Source: a bacterium (GTDB lineage Bacteria; SZUA-79; Acidulodesulfobacterales; Acidulodesulfobacteraceae). Taken from it: 64,000 bases of DNA. Every line of letters starts with the position of its first letter. Positions within the stretch are counted from its first letter, which is position 1. The stretch spans positions 27,167 through 91,166 of the forward strand of contig JAJYHI010000081.1 in NCBI GenBank assembly GCA_021784835.1, written 5' to 3'. The notes under the pieces were generated by a model, which worked only from the letters and a program-made list of their open reading frames with translations, was not told the DNA's origin and ran no database searches. A program made the translations under genes and the position numbers. Below are positions 8,061 through 16,182 of the stretch, piece after piece.

Positions 8061-9881
8061 AGAATATTTATTTTTAAATTAACGGCATCGTTTTTATTGT
8101 TCGTTATCGAACTTTTTTACCTATTTTTTATTTCGGGGTTTTTTTTCGATAAAAGCGTGATATATTATTTCGGTTTTTTTGGCGGCGTAAAGCTTGCTTT
8201 TATATTACTCCCTTTGTCCACATGGCTTGTTTCCTCTTATGCGTTGTCCAGCATGCTTTATAATAAGTATCTTTATTTTAAACCGGAAGACGATAAAAGG
8301 AAGAAAATGAAAACGCCGGGCAGAACCTTATCGCAAAAAAGCGGTTTAATATGGCCGGAAAGCGGCGGCCTTCAGCTGGCGATAGGGGAGATTCACGAAA
8401 AAGACGGAACGGTAAAAGAAAAGCCTGAATGGCTTATTATGGACAAATACGGCCTTTATACCGGACTGATTATTTTAGGCGCTACCGGAACCGGAAAAAC
8501 AAGCGCCTGCGCTTACCCGTTTCTCGACCAGCTGGCAAGATATAAAAGAGACGAACCGGAAGAAAGAATAGGCGGTTTGATATTGGACGTAAAGGGAGAT
8601 TTCTGGAATGAGGCTTCGCTGATATTGAAACGCAACGGAAGAGAATCCGACATAGTAATAATAGAGCCGGGTTCCGGCTATTATTTTAATCCGGTAAATT
8701 ATCCGCATTTAGATTCTAAAATTATAGCCGAAAGATTATATTCCGTCCTCGAAAATATGAATTCCAACGACGGAAGACAGGACAGTTTCTGGAAAGATAA
8801 ATCCATAAACCTTTTATCCCATTCTATAAACCTTGTTAGGTCGTGTATGGGATACGCAACATTGAGCGACGTATATGAAATGATATCCGATGAAATAGAA
8901 TTAAAAAATTTGTTAGGTTACGCGGAAAACCTGATAAAAACTTATTCCAAGACGGGCCGCGGCCGCGATAATCAAACTTCCGGACGGGATTTAAATTCAG
9001 ATTTAAACGAAATAAAACTCTCGGCGGCATATTTCAATGGAAGCGATTATGCCGGACTTGACGAAAGGACAAAGACTATTATAAAAAGCGAATCTTTAAG
9101 GGTATGTTCGGATTTTATCAAACCCGTCTTTAAAAACGCTTTTTGCGCACCGGCGGAAAAAATTAATTTTACGGGATTTCAGGACGCAGTAAATAAAGGA
9201 AAAATCGTAATCCTAAATATGCCGGAATCAAAATACGGATTAACGGGAAAGATAATAGGCATTATGTTAAAACTCGATTATTTCAGGACGGTTTTAAACC
9301 GCGTTTATATGTCCTTAATAGATAAATCGGTCAACGTCGAGAGGCCTGTCCTATTTTTATGCGACGAATATCAAAATTACGTAACTTCCGGCGACATCGA
9401 ATCGGACGCCGAATTTTTTGCGAGATGCAGGCAGTCTAAAGCGATTAACATCGTTCTTTCGCAGAGTTACAGTTCCTTAAAGCTAAAGCTCGGTTCCGAA
9501 GAAAAGCTTAATTCTTTGATAGGCAACATAAGGTCTTCCATATGGCTTTCCCTTAGCGACGACTATTCTAAAGAAAAGGCCTCCAAGATATGCGACAAGG
9601 AATATAAATTAAAAATAACCGAAAATATAACCGAGCAGGACGAAGGCGCTTCTTTCAATCCATACGTAGGCGGGCTTCTGTCGGACGACAATACTATATC
9701 TTCAGGAACTACAAAGACTTACGAAAAAATGCCCTCGTTCGATACCGACGATTTCGCAGGTTTAAAATTAAATCAGGCCGTTTACAGAATATATTCGGGA
9801 ACGGAAGTCAAAGGGCCGGGAATAGTGTATCTTCATCCTATATACAGGCGGAAAACGAAAAGCTATTTCGATAAAGATTGA
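8055..9881 (+). CDS. virD4: VirD4/TraG-type coupling protein
   Basis: A 608-residue protein with two N-terminal membrane spans (about residues 8-30 and 45-68) followed by a RecA-like ATPase domain. Walker A is GATGTGKTSA near residue 142 and Walker B is LFLCDEYQNY near residue 433; RQSKAINIVLSQS follows, as in TraG/VirD4. Family knowledge: the coupling protein delivers relaxase-DNA or effector substrates to the secretion channel at the inner membrane. The start codon is embedded in an octamer repeat and lacks a clear ribosome binding site. No other ATG in that repeat is in this frame. Confidence 0.9.
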   Translation: MNRIFIFKLTASFLLFVIELFYLFFISGFFFDKSVIYYFGFFGGVKLAFILLPLSTWLVSSYALSSMLYNKYLYFKPEDDKRKKMKTPGRTLSQKSGLIWPESGGLQLAIGEIHEKDGTVKEKPEWLIMDKYGLYTGLIILGATGTGKTSACAYPFLDQLARYKRDEPEERIGGLILDVKGDFWNEASLILKRNGRESDIVIIEPGSGYYFNPVNYPHLDSKIIAERLYSVLENMNSNDGRQDSFWKDKSINLLSHSINLVRSCMGYATLSDVYEMISDEIELKNLLGYAENLIKTYSKTGRGRDNQTSGRDLNSDLNEIKLSAAYFNGSDYAGLDERTKTIIKSESLRVCSDFIKPVFKNAFCAPAEKINFTGFQDAVNKGKIVILNMPESKYGLTGKIIGIMLKLDYFRTVLNRVYMSLIDKSVNVERPVLFLCDEYQNYVTSGDIESDAEFFARCRQSKAINIVLSQSYSSLKLKLGSEEKLNSLIGNIRSSIWLSLSDDYSKEKASKICDKEYKLKITENITEQDEGASFNPYVGGLLSDDNTISSGTTKTYEKMPSFDTDDFAGLKLNQAVYRIYSGTEVKGPGIVYLHPIYRRKTKSYFDKD

Positions 9882-9891
9882 AGGAATACAA

Positions 9892-10224
9892 ATGAAAAAC
9901 GGATATGGAAACGGCGGCCCTGCCGGAGGGGGCTATGAACTGGATATTTTAGAAATCATGTTTCTCGTTTTTAGCGCGATATTCGCCCTTTTTTATTTTA
10001 CGGAAGAAAAATTTAAATATGCGGTAAATTCTTTCTATATATTTATGGCCTATTCTTTAAAGGTTTATACGCCCGCGATAACTCTTTACGCGGTTAATCT
10101 TTTCTTCTTTTTAGCCGGAGCGCACGGCATATACGTTAGAATCTTCGAAATAAGGATTACCGGCTCCAAGCTTAAAATGTACGATAAATTAAATGAATAT
10201 AACGAAAAACGGAAGGGGGCTTAA
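9892..10224 (+). CDS. Small multi-span membrane protein of the secretion cluster
   Basis: A 110-residue protein with a Gly-rich start, two or three hydrophobic segments (about residues 17-36, 42-58 and 62-82) and a charged, probably cytoplasmic C-terminal tail. AAGGA sits at good spacing before the ATG, ten bases after virD4. I do not recognise the family. Its size and hydrophobicity are like the small accessory membrane proteins (VirB2/VirB3 class) found in such operons, but no diagnostic motif supports either. Confidence 0.6.
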   Translation: MKNGYGNGGPAGGGYELDILEIMFLVFSAIFALFYFTEEKFKYAVNSFYIFMAYSLKVYTPAITLYAVNLFFFLAGAHGIYVRIFEIRITGSKLKMYDKLNEYNEKRKGA

Positions 10225-10230
10225 AAACTA

Positions 10231-11217
10231 ATGCTAAGAATTAAAAATGAATTTATAATTTATCTGATTATATTTATATCCTTTAATTTTTATTTTGCCG
10301 GCTTTAATCTTACGCGATTTGCGAAGCCCGGCGGCGCGGACGCACTTAAGTATTCCAGCCTTGCCAAATACAGCTTTAAAAACAGGCTTTCCGTCCATAA
10401 ATTATCGGTAAGAACGGGAATAATATATAAGCTTAACGCCGCTACCGGCTATGTCAGCGTTATAACCCTCCCCGTTATACCTTTAGACGTTGCGCTTGGA
10501 AATACCGCCGCTTTTTCGGAAGAGACCGTAGGCAGGCAGATATTCGTAAAACCCCTTACTTACGATGCCGGCGCTTCAAGCAATCTCGAGATTTACACAA
10601 AATACGGACTTATCAACATCCTTCTGCGCCTAAGAGGACCGAAATACGTAACATACAATTTAGATATCGCGGACACGCTTAAAAACGTTTTTGCGGACAA
10701 TTACATAAAAAACAAAATAGATAAATTAAAAAGAGCGCTGTTCAAAAAATACTCTTCAGATATGAATTCCGTAAATAAAAAGAGGAAAAAGTTAAAAGAA
10801 GAAGAAAAATACGTTATGGGACTAATACTGCTGTTCAACAGGCTCAAAATAGATAAGTCCGTTTCCAGAAACGGCGTAACCCTGACCGTAATTTCCATAA
10901 GCCGCATAAAAAACATATATTATCTGCGGTATCAACTTACTAATAACGCCGACAGGCCGTTTTTGGTCAGGAACGTATATTTATACGGCGAATACGGAGA
11001 AAATTTCTTAAACGGATATAATCCCGGTAAAATAAGGGAAATTCCTGCATTAAACGCGACGCCTCACAACGCGGAATATATGCCTTATAAAATCGTAAGA
11101 AGCGTTATAGTTTTCAAAAAACCCGGACTGCGTGCGGGGAGCGGCCTGAAACTTTCCTTTCATCTGCTTATAGGAAAAAAACCCGTTAAACTAAAAGTAA
11201 ATTCAATTTTAAATTAG
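10231..11217 (+). CDS. VirB9/TrbG-like outer-membrane complex protein
   Basis: A 328-residue protein with an N-terminal signal or anchor segment (about residues 7-25). The stretch from about residue 70 (RTGIIYKLNAATGYVSV, then ALGNTAAF and FVKPLTYDAGASSNLEIYT) follows the VirB9/TrbG N-domain pattern of short strands ending in a conserved lysine-proline. A C-terminal beta-rich part (YLRYQLTNNADRPFLVRNVYLYG) resembles the VirB9 C-domain that binds VirB10. It lies six bases after the small membrane protein gene. The sequence is diverged, so the call rests on fold pattern plus context. Confidence 0.65.
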   Translation: MLRIKNEFIIYLIIFISFNFYFAGFNLTRFAKPGGADALKYSSLAKYSFKNRLSVHKLSVRTGIIYKLNAATGYVSVITLPVIPLDVALGNTAAFSEETVGRQIFVKPLTYDAGASSNLEIYTKYGLINILLRLRGPKYVTYNLDIADTLKNVFADNYIKNKIDKLKRALFKKYSSDMNSVNKKRKKLKEEEKYVMGLILLFNRLKIDKSVSRNGVTLTVISISRIKNIYYLRYQLTNNADRPFLVRNVYLYGEYGENFLNGYNPGKIREIPALNATPHNAEYMPYKIVRSVIVFKKPGLRAGSGLKLSFHLLIGKKPVKLKVNSILN

Positions 11218-11329
11218 CATCTTCAATAAAATTAAATTAATATATTTACATATTTAAAGCAACGAATTATATATATAAGGCGAAATACATTGCGAAAACT
11301 ATAAAATAACCGATTAGCCGTCTAATTAT

Positions 11330-11863
11330 ATGTTTATGAATTTCATGTTAAAAATTAAAATCGTTAATTTTATCTTTATGTTTTTCATAGCGGCATTAAT
11401 ATTTATATCTTCGAAGGCGGCCGCTTTTTCTTTCGGTATGAATATTAAAGGAAACGAATTTGACAAAACGATAATATTCGCAAGCAAAAAATACGGCATA
11501 CCGGTTCCTTTCCTTATCGCGGTAATGAGAGCGGAAAGCGGTTTCAATATTTACGCTGTAAGCCCCAAAGGCGCGGTCGGGCTAATGCAGCTTATGCCCG
11601 TCACTGGCGAAACGCTACGCAAAAATATCGACAACCCGCTGACGAATATAATAGCGGGGGCGCAATATCTGCATTACTGCCTCAAGAGATTCGGTTTCGA
11701 CCCGGCTCCGGCTTTGGCGTGCTATAACGCCGGGCCGGCTTCCGTTAAAACCGAGTATGTAAAAAACCGCGTCAAATTTATAATCCCGCCTTACAGGCAG
11801 ACGGAAATGTATATTATAAGGGTTTATAAATATTACGATTATTACAGAAAATTATTAAAATGA
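11330..11863 (+). CDS. VirB1-type lytic transglycosylase
   Basis: A 177-residue protein with an N-terminal hydrophobic export segment (about residues 8-33) and an SLT (lysozyme-fold) domain. The catalytic glutamate is E69 in MRAESGFN. The motifs GAVGLMQLMP and ALACYNAGP complete the SLT signature. It locally opens the peptidoglycan for the secretion apparatus. Starts at 11336 and 11345 are also possible, and no ribosome binding site is obvious. A gap of 112 bases separates it from the VirB9-like gene. Confidence 0.85.
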   Translation: MFMNFMLKIKIVNFIFMFFIAALIFISSKAAAFSFGMNIKGNEFDKTIIFASKKYGIPVPFLIAVMRAESGFNIYAVSPKGAVGLMQLMPVTGETLRKNIDNPLTNIIAGAQYLHYCLKRFGFDPAPALACYNAGPASVKTEYVKNRVKFIIPPYRQTEMYIIRVYKYYDYYRKLLK

Positions 11864-11959
11864 TAAACCCGCCGCGCATTATAATCTCCGATTTATTTTA
11901 ATAAAGGTGCCGTCGCCTTCGTGTCCTTTTGCTTTAGCCGAAATACTTTTTTATTTAAG

Positions 11960-12037
11960 GTTTGAACAGTTCAAAAGCAAATCGATTATTTGAGACAACC
12001 GTTTCAAATCGCCGGCCGAATCATCGATTTGACAAAT
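11960..12037. promoter_or_regulatory. Three TTTGA-type dyads upstream of the 12099 gene
   Basis: TTTGAACAGTTCAAA (11960-11974) is a perfect 7+1+7 palindrome. ATTTGAGAC (11987-11995) and GTTTCAAAT (12001-12009) form a second dyad with one mismatch. ATTTGACAAAT (12027-12037) is a third, overlapping the -35 box. All share TTTGA half-sites, as expected for repeated binding of one dimeric regulator. Confidence 0.5.
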
Positions 12038-12057
12038 TCCGGTTATTTTATTAAAAT
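12029..12057 (+). promoter_or_regulatory. Sigma70-type promoter for the 12099 gene
   Basis: TTGACA at 12029-12034, a 17-base spacer, and TAAAAT at 12052-12057, about 40 bases before the ATG. The -35 box is inside a small palindrome. Confidence 0.65.
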
Positions 12058-12098
12058 CTTTTAATAATAATTTAATCTATTTTATTAAGGGGGAATAT

Positions 12099-12869
12099 AT
12101 GGCCGTTAAGAAGAAATGCAATTTCGCGCCGTCCGTACGTTTTTTATTTATAACGGCCATAGCAGCGGCAATATTTAATATTTTATTTTTTAATCCTATT
12201 TTTGGCGTATTTAACGAAAACGCTTTCGGAAGCCCTGACGGGAACTGCCGCGGCGTTTACGCTTCAAAACCAATTATTTACGCGCTATATTTAAAAGTCC
12301 AAAACAGGCCGGTCGACGAAAACGATATCAAAACCTATATAAAAATCGTCAGTCCTTCCCGATATATGCACGACAGATATAATCCCTTTTTATGGCATCA
12401 GCTTTATCTGAAAGACGAAGCAAAATTTAAAAAATTAATGGATTTCGTAAATTCCGTTAAATATTTTAAAGAAAATATAAATGCTTACGTCGGCGGATAT
12501 GACTTTAAAAAACAGGGATTTTATCTTATGTACGATATGTCTGACGATATTATTCAAAACGGGATGAAAACCCGCAGGAACATAAATTTTATTAAATTCA
12601 GGCACGGGAATATCTATTATTTATTTTATAAATTAACGATAATACACGAAAATGCCGGCGCCTTTAATTTTTTGAAAATACCTGAAAAAAATGCGGAAAA
12701 TTTTCTTAACGAAAGAACCGGACTATTCGGACATATCGAGAAATCGGTATTTTTAGAATATTATTTTACCCCTTTAAAGGCAAAAAATAACGTTTTGACC
12801 GTAAAAGCCTTTTGCGTAAAGGTTTACGACAGTAAAAACAATAATGTCTTGATTGGAACCATTAAATAG
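12099..12869 (+). CDS. Exported protein of unknown function after the secretion cluster
   Basis: A 256-residue protein with an N-terminal membrane/signal segment (about residues 13-36) and a mature part rich in Lys, Tyr and Phe. It has no motif I recognise. An excellent Shine-Dalgarno (AAGGGGG) and its own TTGACA/TAAAAT promoter show an independently controlled, real gene. It sits between the secretion genes and the thiamine genes, so it may be the last cargo or accessory gene of the secretion region; that link is positional only. Confidence 0.75.
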   Translation: MAVKKKCNFAPSVRFLFITAIAAAIFNILFFNPIFGVFNENAFGSPDGNCRGVYASKPIIYALYLKVQNRPVDENDIKTYIKIVSPSRYMHDRYNPFLWHQLYLKDEAKFKKLMDFVNSVKYFKENINAYVGGYDFKKQGFYLMYDMSDDIIQNGMKTRRNINFIKFRHGNIYYLFYKLTIIHENAGAFNFLKIPEKNAENFLNERTGLFGHIEKSVFLEYYFTPLKAKNNVLTVKAFCVKVYDSKNNNVLIGTIK

Positions 12870-12916
12870 TTTATAATAATTTTATTATATTTTATTATTT
12901 TATATTATTTTTTAAA

Positions 12917-13025
12917 ACAGGGGTGCCTTTAAAAACATGGCTGAGAGCCGAGTTTAAAGACTGGCAGGTTAAAAACTCGCAACCCTTAGAACCTGAATAC
13001 GGATAATGCCGGCGCAGGGAGGCAG
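12917..13025 (+). ncRNA. TPP riboswitch (THI element)
   Basis: The conserved THI-box blocks are all present in order: GGGGTGCC, GGCTGAGA (12939), ACCCTT, GAACCTGA (12990), GGATAATGCCGGCGCAGGGA (13001). The stem between the CTGAGA and ACCCTT blocks carries the variable arm. It lies about 180 bases before a thiamine operon, which it should switch off when thiamine pyrophosphate is abundant. Confidence 0.95.
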
Positions 13026-13126
13026 GAAATCTTCAATATAATATATCATATATCGTCGGCCCGTAAAGCGACGATAAAAAGGCTTGTTTTTCTCCGTTTC
13101 CCCTCCTTTTTCCGCCCGTCCGCCTG

Positions 13127-13165
13127 TACGGGGACTATTAACCTTGAACCCCGTATTTTTTTTTT
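13127..13165 (+). terminator. Intrinsic terminator of the TPP riboswitch expression platform
   Basis: TACGGGG (13127-13133) pairs with CCCCGTA (13149-13155) and is followed by ten T residues. An upstream CCCGT (13115-13119) can instead pair with ACGGG (13128-13132), giving a candidate antiterminator. A separate hairpin at 13051-13076 (TATCGTCG/CGACGATA) lies between aptamer and terminator. The arrangement predicts transcriptional control by TPP. Confidence 0.8.
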
Positions 13166-13205
13166 GCTTTAAATAAGATTTAATTAGCGAATATTTTCGA
13201 TTTTT

Positions 13206-14312
13206 ATGGCAAATTTAGATTCAATACTTAAAAGAGCTTTGTCTTTCCAAAGATTGGACGACGGAGTTCTGCTTAATTTATTGGAAATTGGGGGAGACGA
13301 AGAAACGCGGAATATTATCGAGGCGGCCGATATTTATAACCGGAAAATAAATTCAGATAAAGTATCGTACGTCGTCAACAGAAATATAAATTTTACCAAT
13401 ATTTGCGGTTTAAACTGCAAGTTTTGCGGTTATAAAAGAACTGAAAAATCCAAAGACTCGTTTTTATTGGATTACGACGCGATATTAGAAAAAATACGTG
13501 AGGGGAAAGACAAAATAGGCATCGACGAAATATGCGTAACGGGAGGAATATATCCAGCCTTAAAACCAGATTATTATTTTAATTTGATTAAAACCGTCAG
13601 GGATAATTTCAGCGATTTGCATATCCATGCCTTTTCTCCGCAGGAAATTTACGAACTTTCGAAAGCTACAGAAAAATCTTACCGCGCCGTCATTTTAAAA
13701 TTAATCGATATGGGGCTTGATTCCATGCCGGGAACCGCGGCGGAGATTTTAGCCGAAGATACGCGAAAAAAGATTTGTCCGGAAAAAATAAGCGCGCCTG
13801 TATGGGTAGAAATTATTAAAACAGCCCACAAAACAGGGCTCAAAACATCGGCTACGGTTCTTTTCGGCCATATAGAAACGAGCCTCGATTTAGTATCGCA
13901 TTTAAGCCTGTTAAGGCAAATTCAGGATGAAACCCGGGGGTTCACCGAATTTATCGCCCTGCCTTTCGTTCCGTTCAAAACGTCTTTGGCAAAAAAAATA
14001 GATTTAATGCCCGCGCGGAACAGGATATTCAGGTTTTATGCCGTTTCGAGGCTTTATCTGGATAATTTTAAAAATATTCAGACCAGCTGGCCAAAAATAG
14101 GAACCGATGCGGCAGTAAAATCTCTTTTCTGCGGCGTTAACGATTTCGGCGGAACTCTGATGGAAGAAAATATAACCAGAAGCGCCGGGGGGAAATTCGG
14201 AGAATATCTGTCGGAAACGCAAATAAAGGACTTTATAAGAAAAGCGGGGAAACTTGCGCTCAGAAGGGATACCCTGTATAACCCTGCTTATGAAAAAAAA
14301 CTATGCAAATAG
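13206..14312 (+). CDS. CofH-like radical-SAM enzyme in thiamine operon (candidate ThiH replacement)
   Basis: A 368-residue radical-SAM protein with the cluster motif C67-x3-C71-x2-C74. Its signature stretches are those of CofH/MqnE/MqnC enzymes rather than ThiH: YVVNRNINFTNIC, IHAFSPQEI, MPGTAAEIL, PVWVEIIKTAHKTGLKTSAT, GFTEFIALPFVPF, TLMEENITRSAGG. CofH cleaves tyrosine to a 4-hydroxybenzyl radical and dehydroglycine. ThiH makes dehydroglycine from tyrosine for the thiazole ring. The gene follows a TPP riboswitch and overlaps thiS by ten bases, so a thiazole role is likely by inference. No CofG or F420 gene is visible. The ATG lacks a clear ribosome binding site. Confidence 0.85.
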   Translation: MANLDSILKRALSFQRLDDGVLLNLLEIGGDEETRNIIEAADIYNRKINSDKVSYVVNRNINFTNICGLNCKFCGYKRTEKSKDSFLLDYDAILEKIREGKDKIGIDEICVTGGIYPALKPDYYFNLIKTVRDNFSDLHIHAFSPQEIYELSKATEKSYRAVILKLIDMGLDSMPGTAAEILAEDTRKKICPEKISAPVWVEIIKTAHKTGLKTSATVLFGHIETSLDLVSHLSLLRQIQDETRGFTEFIALPFVPFKTSLAKKIDLMPARNRIFRFYAVSRLYLDNFKNIQTSWPKIGTDAAVKSLFCGVNDFGGTLMEENITRSAGGKFGEYLSETQIKDFIRKAGKLALRRDTLYNPAYEKKLCK

Positions 14313-14503
14313 AAATCAACGGCAAAGAATTAGATGTTTCAAGAGGCATAACGGTTCAAAATTTAATAGACGAACTTAAATTGAACGTTAAAAGCACCGC
14401 CGTGGCCGTTAACAGGTCTATAGTTTCTAAAAGCGCATATGCCGGCTTTCTTTTAAACGAAAACGACAAAATCGATTTGGTAAGTATTGCGCCGGGCGGC
14501 TGA
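14303..14503 (+). CDS. thiS: Sulfur carrier protein ThiS
   Basis: A 66-residue ubiquitin-like protein ending in Gly-Gly (SIAPGG), the C-terminus that is adenylated and converted to a thiocarboxylate for thiazole synthesis. [11 protein letters not shown] and [13 protein letters not shown] match the family. It overlaps the preceding CofH-like gene and is followed by thiG. No ThiF adenylyltransferase is in the window. Confidence 0.93.
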   Translation: MQIEINGKELDVSRGITVQNLIDELKLNVKSTAVAVNRSIVSKSAYAGFLLNENDKIDLVSIAPGG

Positions 14504-14571
14504 TTTTTAATTTTTATTTATTGCTTAATTATGATAATATTGATAACTTTAATAATTGGGGGAATATGTTA

Positions 14572-15378
14572 ATGGAAATTACGGAAAACGCGGGTAAAGG
14601 TTTTGAGGGCGACATCCTTAAAATCGGCAGATATACTTTTAAATCCCGCCTGCTGATAGGGACGGGGAAATATCCCGATTTTCAAACTATGAAAGAGGCC
14701 GCTGACGCTTCCGGCGCCGAGATAATAACCGTTGCCGTAAGAAGAATAGATTTTAGCGCAAAAGAAAATATGCTGTCTTATATAGACCTAGACAAATACG
14801 TTCTTTTGCCGAATACCGCCGGATGCTATACGGCTGAAGACGCGGTGAATACGCTCTTGCTTGCCAGGGAGCTCGGCGTTTTTAAAACGGATTTAGTAAA
14901 ACTAGAAGTTATAGGCGACCGGAAAACGCTTTATCCAGACAACGAGGAGCTTATTAAGGCCGCAAAAATACTTGTAAAAGAGGGTTTTACCGTCATGCCT
15001 TACATGATGGACGACCCGGTTCTTGCTAAAAAGCTTGAAGATGCAGGTTGTCCCGTAGTTATGCCTCTTGCCTCGCCCATAGGCTCCGGCCTTGGAATCA
15101 GAAATCCTTATAATATCAAAATAATAAAAGAAACGGTGTCCGTTCCGGTCATAGTGGACGCCGGAGTTGGAACCGCTTCCGACGCCTGCAAAACTATGGA
15201 GCTCGGCGTGGACGGAATTCTTATAAATACGGCAATCGCGGGAGCCCATAATCCAGTTTGGATGGCGGCGGCTATGAAAAACGCCGTGGAAGCCGGCAGG
15301 CTCGCATATTTGTCCGGACGCATTCCCATGAGGCTTTACGCTCAGGCTTCGACGCAAATGGAGGGGATAGTATTTTGA
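14572..15378 (+). CDS. thiG: Thiazole synthase ThiG
   Basis: A TIM-barrel protein of about 268 residues. [25 protein letters not shown] and the Schiff-base lysine in LVKLEVIGD mark ThiG, which joins deoxyxylulose-5-phosphate, ThiS thiocarboxylate and dehydroglycine into the thiazole phosphate. The C-terminal phosphate-binding segments [11 protein letters not shown] and [14 protein letters not shown] are intact. Of the in-frame starts, ATG 14572 has GGGGG nine bases upstream; ATG 14566 and TTG 14521 are less well placed. The stop overlaps the next gene's TTG start. Confidence 0.93.
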   Translation: MEITENAGKGFEGDILKIGRYTFKSRLLIGTGKYPDFQTMKEAADASGAEIITVAVRRIDFSAKENMLSYIDLDKYVLLPNTAGCYTAEDAVNTLLLARELGVFKTDLVKLEVIGDRKTLYPDNEELIKAAKILVKEGFTVMPYMMDDPVLAKKLEDAGCPVVMPLASPIGSGLGIRNPYNIKIIKETVSVPVIVDAGVGTASDACKTMELGVDGILINTAIAGAHNPVWMAAAMKNAVEAGRLAYLSGRIPMRLYAQASTQMEGIVF

Positions 15379-16100
15379 CGGTAAGATTAAATAAATTTTT
15401 GGCGGCAAATACCGGCGTTTCCAGAAGAAACGCCGATGAAATAATAAAAGAAAGCAGGGTCTCGATAAACGGCAAAAAAATCAGCAATCTCGCTACATTC
15501 GTAAACGAAGGAGACGAAGTAGCAGTTGACGGAAAAAAAATAAAATACCGTGAAGAGCCTAAAATCTATATTATCCTTAACAAGCCGCAGGGTTATATCA
15601 CCGCCGTAAAATCGGAAGAAGGGTTCAAAACGGTAATGGAACTGATAAAAAAAGAAACGTTAAAATATAAGCATATATTTCCCGCCGGAAGGCTCGACTT
15701 TATGAGCGAAGGCCTGCTTATGCTTACAAACGACGGAGATTTTGCTTATAAATTGACTCATCCCAAATTCGACGTGGTAAAAACATATATCATAGAGGCG
15801 AAAGGCGAGTTGACCCCCGGCCTTTTTAACAGGATTAAAAAGGGCGTCAAACTTGAAGGCGTCGGTCTTTTAAAACCGAAAGACGTAAAAATTATAAGAA
15901 AAGAACAGACAAAATTTATTCTGTCCATAGACTTAACCCATGGAAAAAACCGCGAAATCAGAAAACTTATGGAATTTTTTAACCTGAAAATTTTAATGCT
16001 GAAAAGGGTTAGAATAGGCGGACTTTATATGGAAAACCTGCCGTCCGGCGAGTACCGCGTATTAAACAAAAAAACGGCGGAATCGGCGCTAGGACAATAG
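15375..16100 (+). CDS. RsuA/RluB-family pseudouridine synthase
   Basis: A protein of about 241 residues with an N-terminal S4 RNA-binding domain ([22 protein letters not shown]) and a pseudouridine synthase domain whose catalytic aspartate is in [31 protein letters not shown] near the C-terminus is also diagnostic. The proposed start is TTG 15375, overlapping the thiG stop (TTGA) with GAGGGG eight bases upstream; the upstream open frame is the thiG sequence in another frame. It modifies rRNA and shares transcripts with the thiamine genes only by position. RluB versus RsuA or RluE cannot be decided here. Confidence 0.88.
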   Translation: MTVRLNKFLAANTGVSRRNADEIIKESRVSINGKKISNLATFVNEGDEVAVDGKKIKYREEPKIYIILNKPQGYITAVKSEEGFKTVMELIKKETLKYKHIFPAGRLDFMSEGLLMLTNDGDFAYKLTHPKFDVVKTYIIEAKGELTPGLFNRIKKGVKLEGVGLLKPKDVKIIRKEQTKFILSIDLTHGKNREIRKLMEFFNLKILMLKRVRIGGLYMENLPSGEYRVLNKKTAESALGQ

Positions 16101-16123
16101 CATCCGGGCAATAAAATAATCTC

Positions 16124-16153
16124 TTGAATTAAATTGCGATATTAAATTATAAT
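16124..16153 (+). promoter_or_regulatory. Promoter for the sensor-less chemoreceptor gene
   Basis: TTGAAT (16124-16129), an 18-base spacer and a perfect TATAAT (16148-16153), about 30 bases before the GTG start. Confidence 0.55.
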
Positions 16154-16182
16154 TAAAAATATATTTTAAAGTTTTAATAGAG

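Noticed and set aside
13206..14312. Annotation of the first thiamine-operon gene as canonical ThiH
   Set aside because: The motifs around the cluster and C-terminus match CofH/MqnE rather than ThiH.
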